From NCBI GenBank assembly GCA_963773665.1, contig CAVZBZ010000013.1, positions 434,001 to 498,000 on the forward strand: DNA of 64,000 bases, written 5' to 3'. Numbering within the stretch: position 1 is the first letter of the stretch; each line of letters starts with the position of its first letter. Origin of the DNA: DATJLY01 sp963773665. Its GTDB lineage: Bacteria; Pseudomonadota; Alphaproteobacteria; ATCC43930; CGMCC-115725. Below are positions 52,906 through 60,809 of this stretch, one piece after another. Under the pieces are notes generated by a model. That model was not told the origin of the DNA. It did not search any database and was given only the letters and a program-made list of their open reading frames with translations. A program made the position numbers and the translations under genes.

Positions 52906-53769
52906 ATGCGGCCGTCCGACATGGTGCCGCGCCGCCGCCGCCGCCGCCGCATCCGCGTCCGGGCGATGCCGGGCTGGTCGGTCAACCGGCTCATTCCGAA
53001 CATCCTGACCTTGATGGCGCTGTGCGCCGGCTTGACCGCGATCCGCCTCGCCGTCGCCGAGCGCTACGAGGCTTCGGTGACGGCGATCATCGTCGCCGGC
53101 GTGCTCGACGGGCTCGACGGCCGCATCGCGCGCCTCTTGAAGGGCATGTCGAGCTTCGGCGCGCAGCTCGATTCGCTGTCGGATTTCGTCAGCTTCGGCG
53201 TGGCGCCCGCGGTGCTGCTCTATCTCTGGACCATGGGCGCGATCCAGAGCCTCGGCTGGGCGCTCGTGCTGCTGTTCGCGGTGTGCAGCGCCTTGCGGCT
53301 CGCACGCTTCAACACGCAAATGGGCGCCGACCTGCCGCCATACGCCTATAATTTCTTCACCGGCGTGCCGGCGCCTGCGGCCGCGGGGCTCGTCATGATC
53401 CCGCTGATCGCCTCGTTCGAGTTCGACATCGCCTTGTTCCGCTCGCCGGTGCTGAACGGCGCCGTGCTCGCTTGCGTGGCGGCGCTCATGGTGAGCCGGG
53501 TCCCGACATTTTCGCTGAAGCGCTTTCGCGTGCCGCGGGAATGGGTGCTGCCGACGCTCTTGGCCTTCGGCGCCGCGGCCGCCTTCCTCACGACCGAGCC
53601 GTGGGCGACATTGCTCGCGGTGGGCGCCGTTTACATCGCTTCGATTCCGGTCGGCATTCTGCGCTACCGGCGGCTGCGCCGCGCCGCCGAGGCGCTGCGC
53701 AACCCGGCGCCCGAATTCGCGCCGCCTCAATCCGATGAGGCGGCGGCGCCGAGGGCGGAACGTGGCTAG
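52906..53769 (+). CDS. pssA: CDP-diacylglycerol-serine O-phosphatidyltransferase
   Basis: 287 residues. The CDP-alcohol phosphotransferase signature is DGLDGRIARLLKGMSSFGAQ followed by LDSLSD, with the D-x2-D-G-x2-A-R-x8-G-x3-D-x3-D layout. About seven hydrophobic segments follow a basic N-terminus (PRRRRRRRIRVR). It makes the phosphatidylserine decarboxylated by Psd, encoded just upstream. After it the GC content falls into the accessory patch. Confidence 0.94.
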   Translation: MRPSDMVPRRRRRRRIRVRAMPGWSVNRLIPNILTLMALCAGLTAIRLAVAERYEASVTAIIVAGVLDGLDGRIARLLKGMSSFGAQLDSLSDFVSFGVAPAVLLYLWTMGAIQSLGWALVLLFAVCSALRLARFNTQMGADLPPYAYNFFTGVPAPAAAGLVMIPLIASFEFDIALFRSPVLNGAVLACVAALMVSRVPTFSLKRFRVPREWVLPTLLAFGAAAAFLTTEPWATLLAVGAVYIASIPVGILRYRRLRRAAEALRNPAPEFAPPQSDEAAAPRAERG

Positions 53770-53980
53770 GGTCTGACAGCAAATGCACATCCATGCCCAT
53801 CCGGAGGATTCGCGAAGCGGGCTTTTGCGGCCTAAGGGCAATTAGGCATCAGTTTACATAACCGAGCATTTGGTTTGGCGTTCGCTTGCGGCCGTTATGG
53901 CGATCCGCCACGGCCAACGTTGGGGGCGCGACCTTCCATCTCGACTGCGAGGGCAAGGTGATTGCGTTGGCGCCTCGGCT

Positions 53981-54249
53981 TTACGCCCTCTCGGATATAT
54001 CGCGTTCGAGCGCCGCAAGCACACTGAGAGCTCTGAGCCCCGGCGGGGTTTCCGCAATACTGCGCCGCACTGCCTCGATGTCGATTGGCGTTCGTTCTAA
54101 CAAGGCGACCAACATGCCTCGATTACGACGAGATGGGCAGCGTCGGCGCTAAAGCCCTCCGTTGCATATCGCGCCTTCTCATCGGTGATTTCGAGGTCGC
54201 CCTGCAAGGCCAGCATATCCTGCGCCAGCAGCTCCATCGTCAGTTCCAT
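53981..54249 (-). pseudogene. Small unrecognised gene, apparently frameshifted
   Basis: The ATG at 54249 has AGAGAGGA before it and encodes MELTMELLAQDMLALQG then DLEITDEKARYATEGF, stopping at 54097. About 15 codons before that, another frame takes over as LVALLERTPIDIEAVRRSIAE and ends LAALERDISERA at 53981. Both parts look like real helical protein rather than chance frames, and one missing base near 54112 would join them into about 90 residues. No family recognised. Could instead be two short unrelated frames. Confidence 0.3.
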
Positions 54250-54398
54250 ACGTCCTCTCTTTTGCAGGGCGGTGAGCCGGGCCGCGAGGAGGCGTCAGCG
54301 ATGATCGGTCTAACAGCCCTTGATCGCCGTGCCAAAGATGGGTTTTTGTCAACAGGCGCATAATCGCCCCTCAAGTCGATTGCGCCGGGAATAGCGCC

Positions 54399-54806
54399 CT
54401 AATTTGAGGTCCTACAAGGCCACGTTTCAACGAGCGCTGTCTCAACGCCTGACAAGGTGTGGTCTGCCCATTTCTCAGGGTGTCTAGCGGCCCAATTCAG
54501 AAAGGCCTGGATCATTGCCGCGGCTGACGGGCTCGGGACCGAGAGGCCAGTGCAAAGACCAAAGCCTGTCAGATAAAGGCGCGTTCGGGCGTCCGAAGGT
54601 GGGTGCCGTTGTATCTCATCGCCGTTTACTGACATGAGTTGCCCGACCCCGTAAATATAGCCAAGGCAGTAAGATGGGGTGCCTCCTGCTACGTACGCTT
54701 TGCAGGCCTGATAGAGAAATTCGACCGTATCGTTTCTGTCCGTTTGCGCGTTCACGTGGCTTGGCATGAATGTAAGCACCGCAAAGGCGAGAGCCGAAAA
54801 TTTCAT
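54399..54806 (-). CDS. Secreted Rap1a/Tai-family immunity-like protein
   Basis: 135 residues with signal peptide MKFSALAFAVLTFMPSHVNA and a small Cys-containing domain: FLYQACKAYVAG, YCLGYIYGVGQLM, LCTGLSVPSPSAAAMIQAFLNWAARHPEKWADHTLSGVETALVETWPC. The Cys positions, the GYIxGV strand, the HPE element and the WPC ending match Rap1a/Tai proteins, periplasmic immunity factors against T6SS peptidoglycan amidases. AAGGGA precedes the ATG. No effector or T6SS gene is nearby, so it may be an orphan immunity gene or have another role. Confidence 0.68.
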   Translation of the reverse strand: MKFSALAFAVLTFMPSHVNAQTDRNDTVEFLYQACKAYVAGGTPSYCLGYIYGVGQLMSVNGDEIQRHPPSDARTRLYLTGFGLCTGLSVPSPSAAAMIQAFLNWAARHPEKWADHTLSGVETALVETWPCRTSN

Positions 54807-55040
54807 GTGTCCCTTCCCCCTGCGGCCCTTTGCCCTGCCACAATCGCAGCCCTTGCCACCTCTCTATTGACGACGTGATCGCCCCCATATGCAACACGGT
54901 AAACCGCGCTCCTTCCGCGATTCCTACGCCGTCGTTTTCAAATTTAGGACACTGCTGCCCCGGAGGTAGTGTGCTGACACCACCGTTCCGGGGGCGGCGC
55001 GCGACACCGATCGAGCGGTTCGCGCTGAACAGATCGCGCG

Positions 55041-56042
55041 CTAAAGCCCGAACGCGTCCGCCAGAAGCTCGTAGGATCTGAGCCGCGCCGCGAAATCGTG
55101 GCAGATCGACACGACCACGAACTCGTCGACGCCGTAGGCGGCGCCGAGCTCCAACAGCCGCGCCTTGGCCTGCGCGGGCGTGCCGACCACCTGGCGCCTG
55201 CGGTTAAAGGCGATGCGCGCGCGGTCGTCGGCGGTATAGGCATAGGCTTCCGCCTCGGCGACCGTGGGCACGGGACCGAGGCGCCCCTGCTCGAGCCTGA
55301 GCCGCGACAGGTCGCGCGACAGCGCCAGCCGGTTTGCCGCTTCCTCGGTCTCGGCGCACAGCACGAAGACGCCGATGCTGCCCTCGGGTGCTGTGCGCCA
55401 GCGCGAGGGGCGGAAATGCGCGCGGTAGGCCTGCATGATCTGCGGGCCGCCTTCATCGGTGATGAACTGCGCGAACGAAAAGGCCGTGCCGAAATAGGCT
55501 GCGATCGACGCGCTCGCGTCGCTCGAGCCCAAAAGCCACGGCTCCGGCGCGGTCTCGCCGCGCGGCTGCGCCGCGATCCCGGCGAACGGATGGCCGGCGG
55601 GGAGTGTGTCGCTGAGATAGGCGAGAAGGTCCTGCACCTGGTTCGGGAACTGCTCGATCCCGGCTGCGCCCGGTCCGGCCTGTAGCGCCACGGAGGTGCG
55701 ATAGTCGCTGCCCGGCGCGCGGCCGATGCCGAGATCGATGCGGCCGGGATAAAGCGCCTCGAGCACGCGGAACGTTTCGGCCACCTTGAGCGCGCTGTAG
55801 TGCGACAGCATCACCCCGCCCGAGCCGACGCGCATCGTCTTCGTCGCCGCCGCGACGCGCGCGATCAGCACTTCCGGCGCGGTGCCGGCGAGGCCTTCGG
55901 AGGCGTGATGCTCGGCCAGCCAATAGCGGCGATAGCCCCAGCGCTCGCATGCCTCGGCGAGCTGCACCGTCTCGGCGATCGCCTGCGCCGGCGTGCCGCC
56001 GGCACGGATCGGCGACTGGTCGAGGACGGAAAGGCGGGTCAA
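55041..56042 (-). CDS. LLM class flavin-dependent oxidoreductase, MsnO8-like
   Basis: 333 residues: LSVLDQSPIRAGGTPAQAIAETVQLAEACERWGYRRYWLAEHHAS, VGSGGVMLSHYSALKVAETFRVLEALYPGRIDLGIGRAPGSD, and GTPAQAKARLLELGAAYGVDEFVVVS are the group's blocks. Uses FMNH2 to oxidise an unknown substrate. The start codon is TTG with no evident ribosome site. Ends at the border of the accessory patch. Confidence 0.88.
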   Translation of the reverse strand: MTRLSVLDQSPIRAGGTPAQAIAETVQLAEACERWGYRRYWLAEHHASEGLAGTAPEVLIARVAAATKTMRVGSGGVMLSHYSALKVAETFRVLEALYPGRIDLGIGRAPGSDYRTSVALQAGPGAAGIEQFPNQVQDLLAYLSDTLPAGHPFAGIAAQPRGETAPEPWLLGSSDASASIAAYFGTAFSFAQFITDEGGPQIMQAYRAHFRPSRWRTAPEGSIGVFVLCAETEEAANRLALSRDLSRLRLEQGRLGPVPTVAEAEAYAYTADDRARIAFNRRRQVVGTPAQAKARLLELGAAYGVDEFVVVSICHDFAARLRSYELLADAFGL

Positions 56043-56058
56043 GGGAGGAGGGCAGCGC

Positions 56059-56286
56059 TCAGGCGGTGCGGTTCCAGGTCCTGCGCCGGGCGCGCATGCC
56101 GGGGTCGCCTTCCTTGACCTGGCGCTTGTGATCCTCGATCCAGGCTTCGGCGGCTTCTGCGGTCGCGAAGTTGGAAACGACGGTCGGGAACGTCTCGGGC
56201 ACCGTCACTTCGACGCCAAAGCCGTCGCCGCGTTTGACGACGCGATATGTCGCTTCCGCGTGGGGGTGGGATCTGGGCATGGGCAT
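56059..56286 (-). CDS. Small conserved hypothetical protein
   Basis: 75 residues: TYRVVKRGDGFGVEVTVPET then FPTVVSNFATAEAAEAWIEDHK and a basic tail (RARRRTWNRTA). One beta-beta-alpha module, similar in outline to small DUF2188-type proteins. ATG 56286 or 56280. Sixteen bases separate its end from the oxidoreductase gene start on the same strand. Function unknown. Confidence 0.6.
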   Translation of the reverse strand: MPMPRSHPHAEATYRVVKRGDGFGVEVTVPETFPTVVSNFATAEAAEAWIEDHKRQVKEGDPGMRARRRTWNRTA

Positions 56287-56333
56287 GATATAGGGCGGAT
56301 TGGCGCCGCCGTCATCCTGCCGGCGGGAGGGTG

Positions 56334-57917
56334 TCAGACCTCCTCGCGCGTCGCCTTGAAGGACAGGGCGGGCCAGTCCTTTTGGGTCCGGTCGAGGTCC
56401 CAGCGGTTGCGTGCCAGAAACACCGGCGCGCCGTCGCGGTCCAAGGCCACCGCCGACGGCGCGCGGTCGACGAAGCGCTTCACCTCGCCCTCGGCGCCTT
56501 CGACCCAGCGCGCGGTTTCGTAGGGTGCGGCCTCCATGCGCACGGCAAGCTCGTACTCGCTCTTGAGCCGCGCCGCGAGCACGTCGAGCTGCAAGGGGCC
56601 GACCACGCCGATGATGAAGTCGCCGCCAACCATCGGCTTGAACAGGCGCATCACGCCTTCCTCGGCAAGCTGCTCGAGCGCGCGCTTCAGATGCTTCGAC
56701 TTCATCGGGTCTTCGAGCCGCACGCGGCGCAGGATTTCCGGCGCGAAGCTCGGGATGCCGGTGATGCGGATTTCCTCGCCCTCGGTCAGCGTGTCGCCGA
56801 CCCGGAGCGTGCCGTGGTTGGGAATGCCAAGAATATCGCCGGGCCACGCCTCTTCCGCGAGGTTGCGCTCGCGCGCCAGGAAAAAGACCGGGTTCTGCAC
56901 GCTCATGAGCCGCCCGCTGCGGCCGTGGCGCAGCTTCATGCCGCGCCGGAACCGGCCCGAGCAGAGCCGCAGGAACGCGACCCGGTCGCGATGCTGCGGG
57001 TCGATATTGGCCTGCACCTTGAAGACGAAGCCGGTGACTTTGGCGGAGCCGGGCTCGATCGCGTGCGGCAGCGCCGGCTGCGGCCTGGGCGCCGGCGCAA
57101 GCTCGGCGATGCCGGCAAGGAGCTCGCGCACGCCGAAATTGTTGAGCGCGCTGCCGAAGAACACCGGCGTCATGTGCCCTTCGCGATAGGAGTCGAGGTC
57201 GAAGCGCGGGCACAGCGCGCGCACCATCGCCACATCCTCGCGCAGTTTCGCGAGCGCCGGACCCGGCAGCAGCGCCTCGAGCCGCGGGTCGTCGAGGCCG
57301 CTCACCCGCGTCGGCTCGACGATGTGCTCGCCCTCGCCGCGCGCGAAGAGGAGCAGCGCGTCGGCGCGCAAATCGTACGTGCCGAGGAAATCGCGGCCCA
57401 TGCCGATGGGCCAGCTCGCCGGCACGGCGTCGAGCGCGAGCTGGCGCTCGATCTCGTCCAAGAGGTCGAACGGCTCGCGGCCGTCGCGGTCGAGCTTGTT
57501 GACGAAGGTGATGATCGGCACGTCGCGCAGCCGGCACACCTCGAAGAGTTTCAGCGTCTGCGGCTCGATGCCCTTGGCCGCGTCCAGAACCATGACGGCG
57601 CTGTCCACGGCGGTGAGGGTGCGATAGGTGTCCTCGCTGAAATCCTGGTGCCCGGGCGTGTCGAGCAGGTTGAAGGTCAGCCCGTGGTGCTCGAACGTCA
57701 TCACCGCGGAGCTTACGGAAATGCCGCGCTCGCGCTCGATCTCGAGCCAGTCGGACCGGACGCGCCGCCGGTCGCCGCGCGCCTTCACCTCGCCCGCAAG
57801 TTGAATGGCGCCGCCGAACAGCAGCAGCTTCTCGGTGAGGGTGGTCTTGCCGGCGTCGGGATGGGAGATGATCGCGAAGGTACGGCGCCTCGCGATTTCG
57901 GCGGAAAGCGCGTCCAT
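56334..57917 (-). CDS. prfC: Peptide chain release factor 3
   Basis: 527-residue translational GTPase that recycles RF1/RF2 after termination. G1 SHPDAGKTTLTEKLL (~18-32), G2-region RERGISVSSAVMTFE, G3 NLLDTPGHQDFSEDTYR, G4 FVNKLDRDGR, and the RF3-specific VGGDFIIGVVGPLQLDVLAARL. The ATG at 57917 gives the usual N-terminus; a frame opening nine codons earlier is not needed. Confidence 0.95.
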   Translation of the reverse strand: MDALSAEIARRRTFAIISHPDAGKTTLTEKLLLFGGAIQLAGEVKARGDRRRVRSDWLEIERERGISVSSAVMTFEHHGLTFNLLDTPGHQDFSEDTYRTLTAVDSAVMVLDAAKGIEPQTLKLFEVCRLRDVPIITFVNKLDRDGREPFDLLDEIERQLALDAVPASWPIGMGRDFLGTYDLRADALLLFARGEGEHIVEPTRVSGLDDPRLEALLPGPALAKLREDVAMVRALCPRFDLDSYREGHMTPVFFGSALNNFGVRELLAGIAELAPAPRPQPALPHAIEPGSAKVTGFVFKVQANIDPQHRDRVAFLRLCSGRFRRGMKLRHGRSGRLMSVQNPVFFLARERNLAEEAWPGDILGIPNHGTLRVGDTLTEGEEIRITGIPSFAPEILRRVRLEDPMKSKHLKRALEQLAEEGVMRLFKPMVGGDFIIGVVGPLQLDVLAARLKSEYELAVRMEAAPYETARWVEGAEGEVKRFVDRAPSAVALDRDGAPVFLARNRWDLDRTQKDWPALSFKATREEV

Positions 57918-58056
57918 GGGTCGGACGCTAGATAGCGACGGCACAAGGCCAATTCAATCGCGCCCGTCACGCAAATGTGACCGCAAACGCCCGTCGCCCC
58001 GTTTCCGGGGCCGTGCTACGACTTTCCGGCTCAGTTCCAAGAAAAGGAGGAAACCC

Positions 58057-58659
58057 ATGCGTTCGCTCATAATCGCGGCCGGACTGGCGGCATCGCTTGC
58101 GGCAGTGCCGGCGCTCGCCCAGGCGCCAGCGGGGCCGCCGACCAACATTCGCGGCAAGATCGTGAAGGTCTCCGGCCAGACTGTGACCGTGAAGACGCGC
58201 GAGGGACCCACAGTCGACGTCATGTTCGCGCCCGAGACCGCCGTGCGCGCCTTCGCCAGGAAGAAGCTTAGCGACATCCACGACGGCGACTACATCGCCT
58301 CGGTCTCGATGCCTGGCAAGGACGGCAAGCTGCACGCGATCGAAGTGAACTACCTGCCGGCGAACACGCCCGAATTGCAGGTGCCGTGGGATCTTCGCAA
58401 GGGCAGCGTGATGACCAACGCGCACGTTTCCGGCATTGCCAAGGTCAAGGGTGGCTCCGATATCGCGCTGACCTACAAGGGCACCTCGACCGACATCGTG
58501 GTTGATGCGAAGACGGTTGTCGTTGGGCTCGCCGAGGCCACGACAAGCGATCTCCGGCCTGGCAAGGCCCTCTTCGTGTTCGCGCCCAAGGGCCCGGACG
58601 GCGCGCTCCATGCGCGCTATGCTTTTGTCGAGAAAAGCGGCGTCAAGCCGCCGCTGTAA
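58057..58659 (+). CDS. Exported protein, tandem paralogue 1
   Basis: 200 residues: signal peptide MRSLIIAAGLAASLAAVPALA, then IRGKIVKVSGQTVTVKTREGPTVDV, KKLSDIHDGDYIASVSM, GKLHAIEVNYLP, PWDLRKGSVMTNAHVSGIAKV and a second similar beta unit ending EKSGVKPPL. Conserved in soil alphaproteobacteria; OB-like beta repeats are suggested, with a periplasmic location. AAAGGAGGAAA precedes the ATG. About 60% identical by eye to the next gene. Function unknown. Confidence 0.8.
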   Translation: MRSLIIAAGLAASLAAVPALAQAPAGPPTNIRGKIVKVSGQTVTVKTREGPTVDVMFAPETAVRAFARKKLSDIHDGDYIASVSMPGKDGKLHAIEVNYLPANTPELQVPWDLRKGSVMTNAHVSGIAKVKGGSDIALTYKGTSTDIVVDAKTVVVGLAEATTSDLRPGKALFVFAPKGPDGALHARYAFVEKSGVKPPL

Positions 58660-58681
58660 CATTCCCAGGGGAGGAAGCAAC

Positions 58682-59284
58682 ATGCGGTCATTGTTTTTCG
58701 CGGGTGCCATGCTCGCGGCGTTGGCGGCGCTGCCCGCTTTCGCCCAGGCGCCCCAGGGCACGCCCACGCAAATCCGCGGCAAGATCGTGAAGGTCTCGGG
58801 CCAGAGCCTGACGGTGAAGACGCGCGAGGGCCCGACCGTCGCTGTCGCGCTTACCCCGGACGCGAGCGTGCGCGCGCTCGCAAAAAAGAAGCTCAGCGAC
58901 ATTCACGATGGCGACTACATCGCCTCGGCCTCGGTTCATGGCAAGGACGGCAAGCTGCACGCGCTCGAGATCCATTTCCTGACGCCGACCACGCCCGAGG
59001 GGCAGCGGCCGTGGGATTTGCGCAAGGACAGCGTGATGACCAACGCCCACGTCGCCGGCATCGCCAAGGTCAAGGGCGGCACGGATATCGCGGTCACCTA
59101 CAAAGGCAGCTCGACCGACGTCATTGTCGATCGGAAGACCGTCATAGTCGGGCCGGCAGATGCATCGATGGCCGATCTGAAGCCGGGCAAGGCCGTGGTG
59201 CTGTTTGGGAGCAAGGCCGCGGACGGCAAGATCAGCGCACGGGCCGCCTACGTCGAGAAGAACGGCGTGAAGCCGCCGATGTGA
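58682..59284 (+). CDS. Exported protein, tandem paralogue 2
   Basis: 200 residues, same architecture as its neighbour: signal MRSLFFAGAMLAALAALPAFA, IRGKIVKVSGQSLTVKTREGPTVAV, KKLSDIHDGDYIASASV, PWDLRKDSVMTNAHVAGIAKVKGG, ending EKNGVKPPM. GGGGAGGAAG precedes the ATG and only 22 bases separate the two genes, so a recent tandem duplication in one transcript is likely. The 3' end is followed by a strong hairpin. Confidence 0.8.
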   Translation: MRSLFFAGAMLAALAALPAFAQAPQGTPTQIRGKIVKVSGQSLTVKTREGPTVAVALTPDASVRALAKKKLSDIHDGDYIASASVHGKDGKLHALEIHFLTPTTPEGQRPWDLRKDSVMTNAHVAGIAKVKGGTDIAVTYKGSSTDVIVDRKTVIVGPADASMADLKPGKAVVLFGSKAADGKISARAAYVEKNGVKPPM

Positions 59285-59298
59285 AATCTGCGGGCGAA

Positions 59299-59322
59299 GC
59301 GGCGCGCGCTCATGCGCGCCGC
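59299..59322 (+). terminator. Nine-base-pair hairpin after the exported-protein pair
   Basis: GCGGCGCGC (59299-59307) and GCGCGCCGC (59314-59322) are perfectly complementary around a six-base loop, 14 bases after the stop codon. There is no T tract, so it could be a factor-assisted terminator or an RNA-stabilising stem. Confidence 0.45.
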
Positions 59323-59365
59323 GCGCTGGGCAATCAACTTTGCAACATAATTGCCGCGAACGCTG

Positions 59366-59394
59366 TTGAAGGCGGCGCGCGATGGGCATAGCGT
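59366..59394 (+). promoter_or_regulatory. Sigma70-type promoter of the candidate RNA gene
   Basis: TTGAAG (59366-59371) and TAGCGT (59389-59394) with a 17-base spacer. The expected start, about 59400-59401, coincides with the first arm of the first hairpin of the downstream structure. Confidence 0.5.
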
Positions 59395-59399
59395 TTTTC

Positions 59400-59555
59400 C
59401 TGGTGCGACAAGCCAGGAGGGTGCCCAACAAGCATGACTCCACCGGACCATTGTTGATCAGCACCAAGCGGAATGCCTGGTCGCGTGACCGGGCGGTGAG
59501 CTCGAGTAGCCACCCATAGCGAACCCCGCCTCTCCACAAACGGCGGGGTTCGTGT
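59400..59555 (+). ncRNA. Candidate structured small RNA (~155 nt) with own promoter and terminator
   Basis: No open frame fits here. Instead there are nested complementary segments: CCTGG/CCAGG (59399-59403 with 59413-59417), GGGTG/CACCC (59419-59423 with 59511-59515) enclosing CAACAA/TTGTTG (59426-59431 with 59451-59456), and a long arm AGCACC...GGTG(ag)CT around GCCTGGTC/GACCGGGC (59475-59482 with 59487-59494). This describes a three-way junction. A promoter precedes and a ten-base-pair terminator stem follows. Length suits a 6S-like or other regulatory RNA, but I do not recognise a known family. Confidence 0.5.
59521..59551 (+). terminator. Strong stem-loop ending the candidate RNA
   Basis: GAACCCCGCC (59521-59530) pairs perfectly with GGCGGGGTTC (59542-59551) around an 11-base loop. 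A short T-containing stretch follows. It separates the candidate RNA from the promoter of the FAD monooxygenase gene. Confidence 0.65.
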
Positions 59556-59569
59556 ATCGAGAACCGCAG

Positions 59570-59597
59570 TTGACGCGCCGGGATGGCTTGTTAGGTT
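59570..59597 (+). promoter_or_regulatory. Promoter of the FAD monooxygenase gene, possibly leaderless
   Basis: TTGACG (59570-59575) and TAGGTT (59592-59597) with a 16-base spacer. Only six bases lie between the -10 box and the ATG at 59604, so transcription would begin at or next to the A of the start codon. No ribosome-binding site is present before the ATG, consistent with a leaderless mRNA. Confidence 0.5.
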
Positions 59598-59603
59598 CCG
59601 CTT

Positions 59604-60806
59604 ATGAAGCGTGAACCGGTAGTTGTCGTGGGCGGCGGGCCTGCGGGGCTTGCGCTCGCGACGAGCCTGCTGTTGCGCGACGTCGCGGTCGTGGTCGTCG
59701 AGACCGAGCCCAAACTCCCGCACGATCTGCGCGCCGGGACCTTTCACCCGCCGACGCTCGAGATGCTGGGCGCGCTCGGCATCGTCGAGCATTTCCTGTC
59801 GATCGGCATCCGCGTGCCGCGCTGGCAGATCCGCGGCCGCAAGGAGGGCGTGATCGTCGAGTGGGACCTGGGTCTCATCGCCGACGCGACGCCCTATCCG
59901 TTCCGCTTCCATTGCGAGCAGTTCAAGCTCACGCCGCTGCTGCTGAAGCGGTTCGAGGAATTGGGCGGCGCGGTGCGCTTCGGCCACACCTTTCTCGACG
60001 CCGCCCAGGACGATGACGGCGTCACCGCCAGGATCGAGACGCCGGGCGGCATCGAGACCGTCCGCGCGAGCTATGTCGTCGGCGCCGACGGCGGGCGCAG
60101 CGCCGTGCGCCAGACCATGGGCGTGGCGTTCGAGGGCTTCACCTGGCCCGAGCGTTTTCTCGTCGTCGGCACGGAGTACGATCTGGCGCCGCACGGCTTC
60201 ACGCCCAACGCCTACATCGCCGATCCGGTCGATTGGGGTGCGATCTTCAAGATGCCGGGCGACACGCCGCGGGGCCTGTGGCGCATCCTCTTCCCGATCG
60301 ACGCCGAGCTCCGCGAGGAAGTTGTCTTGAGCGAAGCCTTCGTCGAGGAACGGCTGCAGAATTTCCTGCCCCGGCCCGAGCCCTATCCGGTTGTCGCCAA
60401 GAGCACCTACCGGGTGCATCAGCGCGTCGCCAGCGACTTCCGCAAGGGCCGCCTGGTGCTCGTCGGCGATGCCGCGCACATCAACAATCCGCTGGGCGCG
60501 TTCGGCCTCAACGGCGCGCTGCACGGCGCCTTCAACCTCGCGCCGAAGCTCGCCGATGTGTGGCGCGGCGAGGCGGAGGAAGCGCTTCTCGACCGCTATG
60601 TCCGCCAGCGCCGCGCCGCCAATGTCGAGTTCGTCCAGGCCCAGTCGATCAACAACAAGCGCCTCCTCGAAGAGCGCGATCCCGCGGTGCGCAACCAGCA
60701 TTTCGACGAGCTGCGCCGCACCGCCGCCGACCGCGACCGGGCGCGGGACTACCTGCTGCGCAGCTCGATGATCTGGAGCGTGCGCCGGGCCGCCAGCATC
60801 GAATAG
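59604..60806 (+). CDS. FAD-dependent monooxygenase (PHBH-fold, phenol hydroxylase/TfdB-like)
   Basis: 400 residues. FAD-binding VVVVGGGPAGLALATSLLLRDVAVVVVE (~6-33), the DG motif YVVGADGGRSAVRQTMG (~153-169), and the GD motif GRLVLVGDAAHINNPLGAFGLNGALHGAFNLA. Members hydroxylate aromatic rings or quinone precursors; with ubiquinone genes in the window a UbiH-like role was considered, but the GD-motif wording is nearer to aromatic catabolic enzymes. A small membrane protein gene follows after three bases. Confidence 0.85.
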   Translation: MKREPVVVVGGGPAGLALATSLLLRDVAVVVVETEPKLPHDLRAGTFHPPTLEMLGALGIVEHFLSIGIRVPRWQIRGRKEGVIVEWDLGLIADATPYPFRFHCEQFKLTPLLLKRFEELGGAVRFGHTFLDAAQDDDGVTARIETPGGIETVRASYVVGADGGRSAVRQTMGVAFEGFTWPERFLVVGTEYDLAPHGFTPNAYIADPVDWGAIFKMPGDTPRGLWRILFPIDAELREEVVLSEAFVEERLQNFLPRPEPYPVVAKSTYRVHQRVASDFRKGRLVLVGDAAHINNPLGAFGLNGALHGAFNLAPKLADVWRGEAEEALLDRYVRQRRAANVEFVQAQSINNKRLLEERDPAVRNQHFDELRRTAADRDRARDYLLRSSMIWSVRRAASIE

Positions 60807-60809
60807 ACC

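Larger units (their letters stand above)
53770..55040. other. AT-richer accessory patch with one secreted protein and gene debris
   Basis: This 1.27-kb stretch has visibly lower GC than its surroundings and only short open frames, apart from the Rap1a/Tai-like gene. 53770-53980 has no supported gene; 54250-54398 shows only short chance frames; 54807-55040 has none. No transposase, integrase, tRNA or flanking direct repeat was found. It lies between pssA and a luciferase-like gene and is probably a remnant of horizontally acquired DNA. Confidence 0.55.

Noticed and set aside
54399..54806. A T6SS effector-immunity pair
   Set aside because: Only the immunity-like gene is present; no amidase effector or T6SS component lies on either side.
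59411..59424. AAGCCAGGAG resembles part of a cobalamin riboswitch
   Set aside because: The other invariant boxes of that riboswitch are missing and a terminator separates the element from the next gene.
59604..60806. UbiH/UbiF-type ubiquinone hydroxylase
   Set aside because: The fold fits, but the GD-motif region and gene context are closer to aromatic-compound monooxygenases, and the other ubi genes are far away.
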